Notes: generated by a model not told the origin, from the sequence alone. Positions 28,130 through 39,109 are shown, numbered from the stretch's first letter. The stretch: DNA of 64,000 bases from Pseudomonas sp. B21-056 (GCF_026016325.1 NZ_CP087203.1:5952001-6016000); one strand, 5' to 3'. A program made the numbers and translations.

Positions 28130-28963
28130 TCAGAATTTCATCACCAGCATGCCAATCAGTACCAGCCCGCAGGCTAAGAGCCGCGGCCGGCCGAAAGGTT
28201 CTTTCAGGTAGCGCATGCCGAACAGCACCACCAGGATCACACTGATCTCCCGCAGCGCCGCCGCTTCGGCGATCGAACCCAGTTGCATGGCCCAGAGCAC
28301 CAGAGCGTAGCTGAACAAGACACAGAGCCCGACCGCCAACCCGAGCCGCCACTGTTCGCGCCAGAACCGCACGAACGCCGGTCGCTTGCTCACCACGGCC
28401 AACAGCGGGAATGGCCAGGCGCAGAACAGGGTGATCCAGACCAGGTAGTCCAGCGGATGGGACCAACGTCGCAGGGCCTGGCCGTCGATGTAGGTGTAGC
28501 AGCCGATACACAGGCCAATCAGCACCACCACCGGCAGCATCGACCAGGGCAGCCGCTCGCCACCACCCCCCTGCCACAACAGGCACAGCATGCCGAACGG
28601 GATCAGCAAAATGCCGAGGGTTTGCTGAGTCGTCAGCACTTCGCCGGCAAAGACCAGCGTCAGGGCCAATACCACCAGCGGCGACAAGCCACGCATCAAT
28701 GGATAGACCAGCCCCAGGTCCCCGACCCGATACGCCTGGATCAGCAAATAGCGATACAACAGCTCAAAGGCCGCCGACGCCAGGATCCACGGCCAGATGT
28801 CCATCGGCGGCAGCGCCACGAAGCCCACGGCCGACACGGCGAACAACAGCGCGACGCTGTCCATGCACGCCACCACCAGAAGACGCTCACCGCTGAATTT
28901 GATCAGCGTATTCCAGGCGGCATGCAGCAACGCAGCCACCAACACCAAGGCCGTTGCAAGCAC
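28130..28963 (-). CDS. EamA (DMT) family transporter
   Basis: Protein of 277 aa with about ten helices in two EamA halves (ALLHAAWNTLIKFSGER at the start, AEAAALREISVILVVLFG and FGRPRLLACGLVLIGMLVM in the second half). The start is GTG, supported by AAGGAG seven bases upstream. By family it is an inner-membrane metabolite exporter or importer; the substrate is unknown. Confidence 0.88.
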   Translation of the reverse strand: MLATALVLVAALLHAAWNTLIKFSGERLLVVACMDSVALLFAVSAVGFVALPPMDIWPWILASAAFELLYRYLLIQAYRVGDLGLVYPLMRGLSPLVVLALTLVFAGEVLTTQQTLGILLIPFGMLCLLWQGGGGERLPWSMLPVVVLIGLCIGCYTYIDGQALRRWSHPLDYLVWITLFCAWPFPLLAVVSKRPAFVRFWREQWRLGLAVGLCVLFSYALVLWAMQLGSIAEAAALREISVILVVLFGMRYLKEPFGRPRLLACGLVLIGMLVMKF

Positions 28964-29126
28964 GGCACACTCCTTAGTCCCACGGCGCAGCGGGGCGATG
29001 AACGGATTCGTGATCCATCAGCAGCTGTTTATACTGCAAACGACCACACCACGCTCAGTTGCGCATCAGCCTATTCCCTGACCGGGGCCCTGGGCGGCGG
29101 ATTGACCGTGCCGACGGCCCTGTACT

Positions 29127-30008
29127 TCATTCATCACCAACGTCGCCTGGACGCTCCGGTAGGCGAGACCGATTAGGCGTGCCGCTCTCGCTGCGCACCT
29201 GCGCGTGGCTGAGCAGCGCAAAGATGAAGCTGCCGCCGATGATATTGCCCGCCAGGGTCGGCGCGGCGAATACCAGCCAGAAATCTTCCCACGACAACTG
29301 CCCGGCGAATACCAGGTACGAGACCTCGGCGGAGCCGACGACAATGTGGGTGAAGTCCCCAAGCGCCATCAGGTAAGTGATCAGGATGATGATCCACATC
29401 TTGGCGCTTTCCATGGAGGGGATCATCCAGACCATGGTAGCGATCATCCAGCCGGAGATGATTCCCTTGGCGAACATCTGCCCGGTGTCGTTTTCCATGA
29501 CCTTGCGCCCGATCTCGAGGAAAGCCAGGTCGGTGCGCCGATCAAAGATCGGCAGGTGCAGCATCACGTAGGCCACCAGCAAGGTACCGCACAGGTTGCC
29601 CACCAACACGACACCCCATAGCCGCAACAGCCGACCGAAATTGCCCAGGGTGGGCTTACTCATGATCGGCAGCACGGCGGTCAGGGTGTTTTCAGTGAAC
29701 AATTGCTGGCGGGCCAGGATCACCGCGAGAAAACCGGCGCAGTAACCGAAACTGGCAATCACCTTGAATGCCTCGCCCTCGGGCAACCGGGAATTGAGCA
29801 GTCCCATCGCCATCAGCGACAGGCCCATGGTCAACCCGGCCGCCAGGGCCGACCACCAGAGCGCGGCGACACTGCGTTCCAGCTCCTGATTGCCCTGGGT
29901 GCGGATGATTTCATGCAGCACCGCAGCCCGCGGCGGCTGGTTACGGTCGACTTCGTGCTTTTCCTGGGCGGAAAGGTCGGGGGTCTTGCCGTCGTCGTGG
30001 GTGTCCAT
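29127..30008 (-). CDS. Formate/nitrite transporter family protein (YfdC-like)
   Basis: Protein of 293 aa. The cytoplasmic N-terminal segment is polar (DTHDDGKTPDLSAQEKHEVD), then come about six helices with WWSALAAGLTMGLSLM, GYCAGFLAVILARQQLFTENTL and GDFTHIVVGSAEV. This is the FNT fold of pentameric channels, in the YfdC subgroup, whose substrate is not established. Start MDTHDDGK was chosen because the frame further upstream runs through a REP pair. Confidence 0.88.
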   Translation of the reverse strand: MDTHDDGKTPDLSAQEKHEVDRNQPPRAAVLHEIIRTQGNQELERSVAALWWSALAAGLTMGLSLMAMGLLNSRLPEGEAFKVIASFGYCAGFLAVILARQQLFTENTLTAVLPIMSKPTLGNFGRLLRLWGVVLVGNLCGTLLVAYVMLHLPIFDRRTDLAFLEIGRKVMENDTGQMFAKGIISGWMIATMVWMIPSMESAKMWIIILITYLMALGDFTHIVVGSAEVSYLVFAGQLSWEDFWLVFAAPTLAGNIIGGSFIFALLSHAQVRSESGTPNRSRLPERPGDVGDE

Positions 30009-30109
30009 AGGGCTCCTGAACCGGTGACGTGATGAAACTACGACACGTGGCGTTCGGAGCTGTTCAGTGGCGAGGTGTCGCTCAAACCGGAGCGGTCTGC
30101 AAGACCGCC

Positions 30110-30173
30110 TTCGCGAGCAGGCTCGCTCCCACAGGAGTCCGCGTTCCCCTGTGGGAGCGAGCCTGCTCGCGAT
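30110..30173. repeat. REP pair (family A), opposite orientation
   Basis: Close inverted pair between the thioesterase and FNT genes, both on the minus strand. Confidence 0.9.
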
Positions 30174-30189
30174 GGGCGCGACGCTGATC

Positions 30190-30594
30190 TCACTCGCTGG
30201 CAATATCGTCCTGGAACTGATCCTTCACGTACTTGATCTCCGTCCGCCCATGAGGCGCCGGCAGGCCATCCTCGCCAAGGTTGACGAAAACCATTTTCTC
30301 CACGGTCAGGATGCTCTTGCGGGTGATCTTGTTGCGTACTTCACAGGTCAGGGTAATGGAGGTGCGGCCGAATTCGGTCGCGGTAATGCCCAGTTCGATG
30401 ATGTCGCCCTGGCGCGAGGCGCTGACGAAGTTGATTTCCGAGATGTATTTGGTGACCACGCGCTGGTTGCCCAACTGGACAATGGCGTAAATCGCCGCTT
30501 CTTCGTCGATCCAGCGCAGCAGGCTGCCGCCGAACAGCGTGCCGTTGGGGTTGAGGTCTTCGGGCTTGACCCATTTGCGGGTGTGGAAATTCAT
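30190..30594 (-). CDS. Acyl-CoA thioesterase, hotdog fold (YciA-like)
   Basis: Protein of 134 aa. NPNGTLFGGSLLRWIDEEAAIYA is the conserved hotdog helix with the catalytic acidic residue (WIDE). ISEINFVSASRQGDIIELG is the second conserved block. It hydrolyses acyl-CoA esters in the cytosol; chain-length preference cannot be inferred. Start MNFHTRKWVKPED fits relatives; longer frames run into intergenic sequence. Confidence 0.9.
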   Translation of the reverse strand: MNFHTRKWVKPEDLNPNGTLFGGSLLRWIDEEAAIYAIVQLGNQRVVTKYISEINFVSASRQGDIIELGITATEFGRTSITLTCEVRNKITRKSILTVEKMVFVNLGEDGLPAPHGRTEIKYVKDQFQDDIASE

Positions 30595-30710
30595 GATCAC
30601 TCCTGAGCGTCTGGCCGATGAATGCCTGCATGATGGCAGACCGGGCAGGCAGGCTCTACGCCGCTGGTTCAATAACGGTCATCGGCAATTTTGATTTGCC
30701 GACAGAAACC

Positions 30711-32323
<1,613 letters not shown>

Positions 32324-32340
32324 CAGGCACTGCATGCCCC

Positions 32341-32430
32341 TGTAGGAGCTGGCGCAGCCTGCGATCTTTTGATCTTTCGCTTGAGACTCAAGCGAACCTG
32401 GAAAGATCGCAGGCTGCGCCAGCTCCTACA
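32341..32430. repeat. Inverted repeat (family C REP-like)
   Basis: TGTAGGAGCTGGCGCAGCCT and its inverted copy flank a GATCTTT-rich centre, about 30-40 bp of near-perfect pairing. It lies between ahcY and metF. A second member is at 63623-63720. Confidence 0.88.
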
Positions 32431-32470
32431 GGAGGCAGCGTTCGGCTTACGAGTTTCCAAGGATATGACC

Positions 32471-33316
32471 ATGTCCCAAGACCGTCGCTACAGTTTCGAG
32501 TTCTTCCCGACGAAGACCGATGCTGGACATGAAAAACTGATCGCCACTGCCCGTCAGCTGGCGAGCTACAACCCCGACTTCTTCTCCTGCACCTATGGCG
32601 CCGGCGGTTCGACCCGTGACCGCACGATGAACACCGTGCTGCAGCTGGAAAGTGAAGTGAAAATCCCGGCCGCCCCTCACCTGTCCTGTGTAGGCGACAG
32701 CAAGGACGATTTGCGCACCCTGCTGGCCAAATACAAGGCCGCGGGTATCCAGCGTATCGTTGCCCTGCGCGGTGACCTGCCCTCGGGCATGGGCATGGCC
32801 AGCGGCGAGCTGCGCCATGCCAACGACCTGGTAAGCTTCATTCGTGAAGAAACCGGCGAGCACTTCCACATCGAAGTCGCCGCTTACCCGGAAATGCACC
32901 CCCAGGCACGCAACTTCGAAGACGATCTACGCAATTTCGTCAACAAGGCCAACGCCGGCGCCAACAGTGCGATCACCCAGTACTTCTTCAACGCCGACAG
33001 TTATTTCTACTTCGTCGAGCGCGTGCGCAAGATGGGTGTGGACATTCCCGTCGTGCCGGGAGTCATGCCGATCACCAACTACAGCAAGCTGGCGCGCTTT
33101 TCCGATGCCTGTGGTGCGGAAATACCACGGTGGATCCGCAAACAGCTGGAAGCCTACGGCGACGACACCTCCAGCATCCAGCGCTTCGGTGAGGAAGTGA
33201 TCACACAAATGTGTGAGCGTTTGTTACAAGGCGGCGCACCGGGGCTGCATTTCTATACGCTGAACCAGGCCGAACCCAGTCTCGCGGTCTGGAACAACCT
33301 CAACTTGCCACGTTAG
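32471..33316 (+). CDS. metF: 5,10-methylenetetrahydrofolate reductase
   Basis: Enzyme of 281 aa, normal length. It reduces methylene-THF to methyl-THF with FAD, supplying methyl groups for methionine. The opening YSFEFFPTKTD includes the catalytic Glu; FFSCTYGAGGSTRDRT, RIVALRGDLP and the ITQYFFNADSYFYFVERV block are family signatures. RBS AAGGAT supports the ATG. It is transcribed with ahcY, completing the SAH-to-methionine branch, and is followed by a terminator. Confidence 0.97.
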   Translation: MSQDRRYSFEFFPTKTDAGHEKLIATARQLASYNPDFFSCTYGAGGSTRDRTMNTVLQLESEVKIPAAPHLSCVGDSKDDLRTLLAKYKAAGIQRIVALRGDLPSGMGMASGELRHANDLVSFIREETGEHFHIEVAAYPEMHPQARNFEDDLRNFVNKANAGANSAITQYFFNADSYFYFVERVRKMGVDIPVVPGVMPITNYSKLARFSDACGAEIPRWIRKQLEAYGDDTSSIQRFGEEVITQMCERLLQGGAPGLHFYTLNQAEPSLAVWNNLNLPR

Positions 33317-33326
33317 ACGTGACAAG

Positions 33327-33354
33327 AAGGCCTTGGCGAAAGCCAGGGCCTTTT
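33327..33354 (+). terminator. Terminator of metF
   Basis: AAGGCCTTGGC, a GAAA loop, and GCCAGGGCCTTTT form a stable hairpin with a short T run, 11 bases after the stop. Confidence 0.75.
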
Positions 33355-33385
33355 ACTATCCAATGATGTTCAAAGGATTGCAGTG

Positions 33386-34468
33386 ATGCCAAACGACCAC
33401 AGGTCGCCGACCCCACAGCTCATCTATCTGGTCTATGGGGCCGAAACCTATCACCAGGAAGCCGTGTTCAGTATCGCCAGCGCCCTCGCCGGCCTGCGCG
33501 AAACCCCGGGTGAAGCGTTGGACATCCAGGTATTCACTGACAACTCCAAGCCCTACGACGGGCTACCGGTGCGCTTGCGCCCCTTGGACAACGAGACCCG
33601 TCAGGCTTGGATCCAGCCCCACGGTTATCACTTCCGTGCCAAGCATGTGGTCATGCAAAAAGTGCTCGAGGAAAGCGAGCTGGCCCTGCTGATCGACACC
33701 GACACCTTCTTCCATTGCTCCCCGCTGGTGCTGTTTCGGCGCATCCAGCCCGGTACGCTGCTCTGCAACGCCATCACCCTGAACTACGGCGCCAACAAGG
33801 ACGCCGAGCTTTACGTGGCCCTGGCGCAGGTTCTTCAGCAACGCCAACTGGCAGACGACAACATGTCACTGCTGAATTCCGGGGTGATCGGTCTTCATTC
33901 AAGCGACGCGGCCGTGCTGGACCGTTCGATTGCCCTGATGGATGAGCTTTATCCCCTGGCGAAAGGGGCCTACACCCTGGAGGAGTTCTGCCTTTCGGTG
34001 GCGGCCTATCAGGGGATGCAGGTACGCGAATGCCCGGATCTGATCCACCATTACTGGAGCCGCAAGCAGCTGTTTCGCGCCAAGACCAAAGCCTGGCTGG
34101 ATAAACACCACGCCGACCCCGTCGGCCAACAGGCCCTGGATGAAACCCGGCTGGTCACCGCGACCCTGCCCCGCCCCCCAACGTTGCAGCGCCTGGCCTA
34201 TAAACTCGTCACCGCGGCGCTGCCCGGCCATAAGCGACAATTCATGCGGGAAATTCTCTACGGCTGCTACCGCCATGCCAATCAGTTCGACCAGGCCTGC
34301 GCCCCGGTCTGGTGGGAAAAGGCCCTGGAGAACGTCGAGCACCGCCTGAAAAAACCGCTGGAAGACCACGAGCTCAAAAGCTGGCTCAACCATCCGCTGA
34401 TTCGCCTGGTACTGGGTCGCCGCCGCCAAGCCATCTACTCGCACCTGATGCAAGCAAAGGACAACTAG
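33386..34468 (+). CDS. Putative glycosyltransferase-like protein
   Basis: Protein of 360 aa, soluble, no signal peptide. The N-terminal 220 residues resemble a GT-A/GT8-like fold: LIYLVYGAETYHQEAVFSIASAL at the start, LLIDTDTFFHCS containing a DxD-like motif (about residue 112), and DDNMSLLNSGVIGLHSSDAAVLD matching the usual NSGVI segment. The C-terminal part is helical and basic. I do not recognise the exact family; donor and acceptor are unknown. The ATG follows AAAGGA by eight bases. No other cell-surface genes are nearby. Confidence 0.7.
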   Translation: MPNDHRSPTPQLIYLVYGAETYHQEAVFSIASALAGLRETPGEALDIQVFTDNSKPYDGLPVRLRPLDNETRQAWIQPHGYHFRAKHVVMQKVLEESELALLIDTDTFFHCSPLVLFRRIQPGTLLCNAITLNYGANKDAELYVALAQVLQQRQLADDNMSLLNSGVIGLHSSDAAVLDRSIALMDELYPLAKGAYTLEEFCLSVAAYQGMQVRECPDLIHHYWSRKQLFRAKTKAWLDKHHADPVGQQALDETRLVTATLPRPPTLQRLAYKLVTAALPGHKRQFMREILYGCYRHANQFDQACAPVWWEKALENVEHRLKKPLEDHELKSWLNHPLIRLVLGRRRQAIYSHLMQAKDN

Positions 34469-34492
34469 TGGCCTGTACGTACAGGCCACTAG
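34465..34492. repeat. 28-bp perfect palindrome overlapping a stop codon
   Basis: CTAGTGGCCTGTAC is followed directly by its exact reverse complement. The TAG stop of the glycosyltransferase-like gene is inside the left arm. There is no T run afterwards, so it is not a standard terminator. Confidence 0.9.
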
Positions 34493-34498
34493 ACTGCG

Positions 34499-34516
34499 AG
34501 CCAGAGCGCTCTGGCT
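34499..34516. repeat. 18-bp perfect palindrome
   Basis: AGCCAGAGC and its exact complement GCTCTGGCT, seven bases after the 28-bp palindrome and 32 bases before the next gene. Confidence 0.85.
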
Positions 34517-34547
34517 ATTTGATCCGTACTCGTCGTAACCTCAGGCC

Positions 34548-35306
34548 ATGCCCGTCATCGCCCAATTACTGACCGCCCTTCTTCTCCTGTGCCTGAGCCT
34601 CGCCGCCCGGGCCGAAAAGTTGCGTATCGTCACCGAGCCCTGGGCACCCTATGTCTTTGAGGAGGACGGCAGGATCCTGGGCCTGGACTACGAAACCACG
34701 GCCATCGTGTTCAAACGCCTGGGCATCGATGTCGAATGGCAGCTCCTGCCCTGGAAACGTTGCCTGGCGATGCTGGAACAGGGGTTGGCGGATGGAGCAC
34801 TGGACATTTTTCACAGCGACGAACGCGACGCCATGTTGCTCTACCCCAGCGAACCGCTGTCGGAGGTGGAATTCGTGACGTTCCATGCCAACGCCAGGCC
34901 CCATCCATTTCGCACCCTCGCGGACCTGAGCGGCCTGACCGTCGGCACATCGCCCGGTTATCTCTACAGCCCGGAATTCCGGGACTCGACCCTGTTCAAG
35001 CGTGAAACGGCGCCCACCCACGAAGCCAACTTCGGCAAACTGCAACTGGGCCGGATCGATCTGCTCATCACCGATCGCCGGGTGGGCCGGCACTTGCTCA
35101 AGCAGATGCAACTGGGCGACCAGATCAGCGAGAACCCCATCGTCGTGAGCCGTCAAAGCCAATACCTGGCAGTACGGCGCAAGGCCGGGATGGATTTACT
35201 GGTGCAACGCTTCAGTGCCGAACTCAAGCGTTTCAAGCGCGAACCGGCCTATGCCGAGCTGAGCGCTCGCTATGGCGCCACGCCAGCCGGTGCAAGGCTG
35301 AAATAA
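34548..35306 (+). CDS. Periplasmic solute-binding protein, family 3 (orphan)
   Basis: Protein of 252 aa. Signal peptide MPVIAQLLTALLLLCLSLAARA. The mature part opens LRIVTEPWAPYVFEEDG and has GLDYETTAIVFKRLGIDVE and LPWKRCLAMLEQGLADG, typical of polar amino acid binding proteins. No permease genes are adjacent. Similar in plan to the protein at 6416-7162 but not closely related in sequence. Ligand unknown. Confidence 0.85.
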   Translation: MPVIAQLLTALLLLCLSLAARAEKLRIVTEPWAPYVFEEDGRILGLDYETTAIVFKRLGIDVEWQLLPWKRCLAMLEQGLADGALDIFHSDERDAMLLYPSEPLSEVEFVTFHANARPHPFRTLADLSGLTVGTSPGYLYSPEFRDSTLFKRETAPTHEANFGKLQLGRIDLLITDRRVGRHLLKQMQLGDQISENPIVVSRQSQYLAVRRKAGMDLLVQRFSAELKRFKREPAYAELSARYGATPAGARLK

Positions 35307-35345
35307 ACCGTTGAGCAGCAGGAAAGCGGCGCACGGCGTTTGCTC

Positions 35346-35354
35346 TGTTATACT
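35346..35354 (+). promoter_or_regulatory. Extended -10 promoter of rhlE
   Basis: TG-T-TATACT. If used, the transcript has an untranslated leader of about 200 bases before rhlE, containing several GC-rich hairpins and a GACGT..ACGTC stem near 35489-35506. Confidence 0.55.
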
Positions 35355-35564
35355 CCCGCCTTCCCGCCAGGCTCACGCCCGGACGCCCGGTCTTGCAAAA
35401 GGCATCCCGACACCGCTACAGCGCAGCTTCCAGCCAGCGCGAGCCTTGTCCGGAGCTGTCTTCCAGACCCGGCAGGACCGGACGGGGTGACGTCTTTTTG
35501 AACGTCATTCGCGCCAGGCAAGACTATCCCATTGGGCCAGGCCCTCACTAAAACAGGATTACTC

Positions 35565-37418
35565 ATGTCCTTTGCTTCCCTCGGTCTCTCCGAGGCTTTA
35601 GTCGGCGCCATCGAAGCCGCCGGCTACACCGAGCCTACCCCGGTGCAACAGCGGGCCATTCCCGCCGTGTTGCAAGGTCGCGACCTGATGGTCGCAGCGC
35701 AGACAGGTACTGGTAAAACCGGCGGTTTCGCCCTCCCGATCCTGGAGCGGCTGTTCCCCAACGGTCACCCGGACAAATCCCAGCGTCACGGCCCGCGCCA
35801 ACCACGCGTACTGGTCCTGACCCCGACCCGGGAACTGGCTGCCCAGGTCCACGAGAGCTTCAAGATCTACGCCCGTGACCTGAAATTCGTCAGCGCCTGC
35901 ATTTTCGGCGGCGTCGGCATGAATCCCCAGGTCCAGGCCATGGCCCGCGGCGTCGACGTACTGGTGGCCTGCCCCGGCCGCCTGCTGGACCTGGCCGGCC
36001 AGGGCAGCGTCGATCTGTCCCACGTCGAAATCCTCGTTCTGGACGAAGCCGACCGCATGCTCGACATGGGCTTTGTCCATGACGTGAAGAAAGTTCTCGC
36101 CCGCCTGCCCGCCAAGCGTCAGAACCTGCTGTTTTCGGCAACGTTCTCCAAAGACATCACCGACCTGGCCGGCAAGCTGCTGCACAACCCGGAACGCATC
36201 GAAGTCACGCCGCCGAACACCACGGTCGAGCGCATCGAACAGCGCGTGTTCCGCCTGCCGGCCAGCCATAAGCGCAGCCTGCTGGCGCACCTGATCACCA
36301 CCGGCGCCTGGGAACAGGTCCTGGTGTTCACCCGCACCAAGCATGGCGCCAACCGCCTGGCCGAGTACCTGGACAAGCATGGCCTGCCGGCTGTTGCGAT
36401 CCACGGCAACAAGAGCCAGAACGCCCGCACCAAGGCCCTGGCCGACTTCAAGGCCGGCGAAGTGCGGATCCTGGTTGCCACCGACATCGCCGCCCGCGGC
36501 CTGGACATCGACCAGTTGCCCCACGTGGTCAACTTCGAGCTGCCGAACGTCGATGAAGACTACGTGCACCGTATCGGTCGTACCGGCCGGGCCGGTCGCT
36601 CGGGCGAAGCGATCTCGCTGGTCGCGCCGGACGAAGAGAAGCTGCTCAAGAGCATCGAGCGCATGACCCGGCAGAAGATTCCTGACGGCGACCTGATGGG
36701 CTTTGATGCCAGCACCATCGAGGCCGAGAAGCCTGAAGTGCGTGAGCGTCCGGACGTGCGCAACCCGCGCAATCCCCGTGGTCCGCGGGGCGACGGTCCG
36801 AATGGCGGCGGTGGCGGTCGCAAGGACAAGGGCAAGGACAAAGGCAAGGAAAAGCCGGCCGGCAGCAGTCGTGGCGAACGCCCGGCGCGCGAGCAGAAGC
36901 CTCGCGAAGGTACACCAGCCCGTGAGCAACAGCGCCCAGCCCCGCGTGCCGCTGCTGATCGCGCCCCGGATGAGTTCCTGGACGACGATGTCGACAACTT
37001 CGGCAACCGCGTAGACTACGTACCGCAGCAGAAACCGGCCCAGGGTCGTGGTCGCCGTCCGGGTGCCCCAGCACAAGGCGCGGGCGCAGGTGCTCCCCGT
37101 GGTCAGTCCCAGGGGCGCCAAAACGGTCCGCGCAACAGCAACGGCTCGTCCACCGGTACCCCGCCAGCCAAGCGCAACGGCCCACGCAACGGAGGCCCTC
37201 GTGACGGTCAGGCGCGGCGCGAAGACTCCCGCCCTCGTCGCCCGGCCCGCGATGACCAGGCGAGCCAGGAACCTGCGGTGCAGAACCCTCGCGGCAACCA
37301 GCCGAAAATCATGCACAAGGAATCGAAGCTCGATCGTTTCCCGACGCCTGAGCAACTGGACCAACTGCCAAGCCGCCCACGGGGCGAAAAACCTGCGTTG
37401 CTGACCCGCAATCGCTGA
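35565..37418 (+). CDS. rhlE: DEAD-box RNA helicase RhlE
   Basis: Protein of 617 aa. Helicase core about 1-380: [12 protein letters not shown], Walker [22 protein letters not shown] ([13 protein letters not shown]), [15 protein letters not shown] and [14 protein letters not shown]. The remaining roughly 240 residues are a disordered, highly basic and Gly/Arg/Pro-rich tail ([20 protein letters not shown] and similar), much longer than in E. coli RhlE, suited to RNA binding. Role: ribosome assembly and RNA turnover. Start [10 protein letters not shown] has AGGA upstream; the slightly longer frame lacks support. Confidence 0.95.
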   Translation: MSFASLGLSEALVGAIEAAGYTEPTPVQQRAIPAVLQGRDLMVAAQTGTGKTGGFALPILERLFPNGHPDKSQRHGPRQPRVLVLTPTRELAAQVHESFKIYARDLKFVSACIFGGVGMNPQVQAMARGVDVLVACPGRLLDLAGQGSVDLSHVEILVLDEADRMLDMGFVHDVKKVLARLPAKRQNLLFSATFSKDITDLAGKLLHNPERIEVTPPNTTVERIEQRVFRLPASHKRSLLAHLITTGAWEQVLVFTRTKHGANRLAEYLDKHGLPAVAIHGNKSQNARTKALADFKAGEVRILVATDIAARGLDIDQLPHVVNFELPNVDEDYVHRIGRTGRAGRSGEAISLVAPDEEKLLKSIERMTRQKIPDGDLMGFDASTIEAEKPEVRERPDVRNPRNPRGPRGDGPNGGGGGRKDKGKDKGKEKPAGSSRGERPAREQKPREGTPAREQQRPAPRAAADRAPDEFLDDDVDNFGNRVDYVPQQKPAQGRGRRPGAPAQGAGAGAPRGQSQGRQNGPRNSNGSSTGTPPAKRNGPRNGGPRDGQARREDSRPRRPARDDQASQEPAVQNPRGNQPKIMHKESKLDRFPTPEQLDQLPSRPRGEKPALLTRNR

Positions 37419-37433
37419 GTTTTTCCAAACCAT

Positions 37434-37470
37434 GAAATGCCCCTGCTCTCACGATCAGGGGCATTTTTTT
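37434..37470 (+). terminator. Terminator of rhlE
   Basis: AATGCCCCTG stem, CTCTCACGAT loop, CAGGGGCATT and a run of T. Confidence 0.9.
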
Positions 37471-37488
37471 GGTCACCACAAATCCCCT

Positions 37489-37562
37489 GTGGGAGCGAGC
37501 CTGCTCGCGATAGCAATCCGACTGACTGACGCATCGCTATCGCGAGCAGGCTCGCTCCCACA
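37489..37562. repeat. REP pair (family A)
   Basis: Inverted pair lying between two terminators of the convergent rhlE and yceI genes. Confidence 0.9.
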
Positions 37563-37572
37563 TCCGCGCAAT

Positions 37573-37610
37573 AAAAAACGCCCCTGATCGCAAGATCGGG
37601 GGCGTTTTTT
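37573..37610 (-). terminator. Terminator of yceI
   Basis: AAAAAACGCCCC..GATC hairpin with a GCAA loop and a T run, symmetric on both strands, 14 bases after the yceI stop. Confidence 0.88.
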
Positions 37611-37624
37611 GTCAGACGCGCATG

Positions 37625-38221
37625 TTACTTCGCTTTGACACCTTCAAAGCTGACGTACAGCTCGACCGCGTCGGACGCCGGGCCCAGGTCTTTTTGCTTG
37701 CCGAAGTCGGAACGCTTGATGCTGGTGGTACCTTCGAAACCGGCACGGTAGCCGCCCCATGGATCCTTGCCTTCGCCCAGGAACGTGGCCTTGACCACCA
37801 CTGGCTTGGTCACGCCCAGCAGGGTCAGGTCGCCGGTGACGTCGGCAGTTTCCTTGCCATCGGCGTTTTTGCCGGTGGATTTGACGCTGGTGGAAACGAA
37901 GGTGGCCTTGGCGAACTTGCCCGCGTTCAGGAAGTCGGCGCTGGCGATGTGCTTGTCACGTTCGGCGTGGTTGGTGAACACGCTGGCGGTGTTGACGTTG
38001 AACTCAACCTTGCTGTCTTCAGGCTTGGCCGCGTCGAAGCTGAACTTGCCGTCGATGTCCTTGAAAGTACCGGTGATGTAGCTGTAGCCCAGGTGGCTGA
38101 TCTTGAAGTCGACGAAGGCGTGCTGGCCTTCCTTGTCGACCACGTAGTCGGCAGCCATGGCCTGGCCGGCCGACAACAGTGCAGAACCGATTGCCAGGGC
38201 GGCGAGCGTCTTTTTCAACAT
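37625..38221 (-). CDS. yceI: YceI family periplasmic protein
   Basis: Protein of 198 aa. Signal peptide [23 protein letters not shown], then [33 protein letters not shown], the YceI lipocalin-like domain that binds polyisoprenoid/ubiquinone-type lipids. [20 protein letters not shown] near the C-terminus is also conserved. RBS AAAGGAA. It follows the cytochrome b561 gene by 32 bases, the same pairing as yceJ-yceI in E. coli. Confidence 0.95.
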   Translation of the reverse strand: MLKKTLAALAIGSALLSAGQAMAADYVVDKEGQHAFVDFKISHLGYSYITGTFKDIDGKFSFDAAKPEDSKVEFNVNTASVFTNHAERDKHIASADFLNAGKFAKATFVSTSVKSTGKNADGKETADVTGDLTLLGVTKPVVVKATFLGEGKDPWGGYRAGFEGTTSIKRSDFGKQKDLGPASDAVELYVSFEGVKAK

Positions 38222-38253
38222 GCTTTCTATTCCTTTGGAGTCTAGGTTGAACA

Positions 38254-38805
38254 TCAGGCTTGGCGCCCCAGCATTCGCTTGAGGGTCGCGTCACGGTCGA
38301 TAAAATGGTGTTTCAGTGCTGCCAATGCATGAAGGCCGGAGAAAACGACCAGCGCCCATGCCAGGTACAGGTGGATCTGGCCGGCGACGTCTGCCTGATC
38401 GGGCAGTCCGGACACCAGCGCGGGTACTTCAAACAAACCGAACACCGGAATCCCGACACCGTCTGCGGTGGAAATCAGGTAACCGGCAACCATCACGGCG
38501 AACAACCCGAGATACAGGGCACTATGGCCGAGCTTTGCACTCACACGGGTCATGCGCCCATAGGTTTCCAGGGTCGGCGGCGGTGGGCTGACAAAACGCC
38601 AGATCACCCGCAGCAGCATCAACGCCAGCAGCACCAGGCCGATGCTTTTGTGCAGGTCCGGCGCGTCTTTGCGCCAGGTGCTGTAGTAATCCAGTCCGAC
38701 CATCCACAGCCCCAGGGCGAACAGCCCGTACACCACCAGCGCAACGCCCCAGTGCATGACGATGCTGACCCAGCCATAGCGAGAAGAAGAGTTGCGTAGC
38801 TGCAT
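38254..38805 (-). CDS. Cytochrome b561 family protein (YceJ-like)
   Basis: Protein of 183 aa with four hydrophobic helices. [24 protein letters not shown] carries the first haem-ligand His; further His are in [16 protein letters not shown] and in [19 protein letters not shown]. Inner-membrane b-type cytochrome that probably passes electrons between quinone and periplasmic partners. Upstream gene of the yceI pair. Confidence 0.93.
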   Translation of the reverse strand: MQLRNSSSRYGWVSIVMHWGVALVVYGLFALGLWMVGLDYYSTWRKDAPDLHKSIGLVLLALMLLRVIWRFVSPPPPTLETYGRMTRVSAKLGHSALYLGLFAVMVAGYLISTADGVGIPVFGLFEVPALVSGLPDQADVAGQIHLYLAWALVVFSGLHALAALKHHFIDRDATLKRMLGRQA

Positions 38806-38978
38806 TGCTCATATCCTGTAAAAACTGCGACCAAGACTAGCGAGTTATCTATCGATTTAAAGCGGAAATTTTTGCTTTGAAATATCGAGAAATACGATCA
38901 TCAGTCTGGGTGGGGTGGGTTAAGGAAAGATTAAAGGGAATACGATTCGTGTTATGACGTGTGTCAGGGACGGCCTCA

Positions 38979-39059
38979 TCGCGAGCAAGCTCGCTCCCAC
39001 ATTGGATGGCGATGTCTGGTAGAACATGACCTCTTGTGGGAGCGAGCTTGCTCGCGATA
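38979..39059. repeat. REP pair (family A variant)
   Basis: Inverted pair with the GAGCTTGCTCGCGA variant core, as at 15050-15139. Confidence 0.9.
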
Positions 39060-39074
39060 GGCGGACAGACAGGC

Positions 39075-39109
39075 AAAAAAAAGCGCGGCTGATACGCCGC
39101 GCTTTTTTA
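39075..39109 (-). terminator. Terminator of the amine oxidase gene
   Basis: AAGCGCGGC, loop TGATAC, GCCGCGCTT with A and T runs on both sides. Confidence 0.9.

Noticed and set aside
28283..29176. Plus-strand open frame of 297 codons
   Set aside because: Mostly antisense to the EamA transporter gene. Only its last 40 codons look unusual and they are reported separately.
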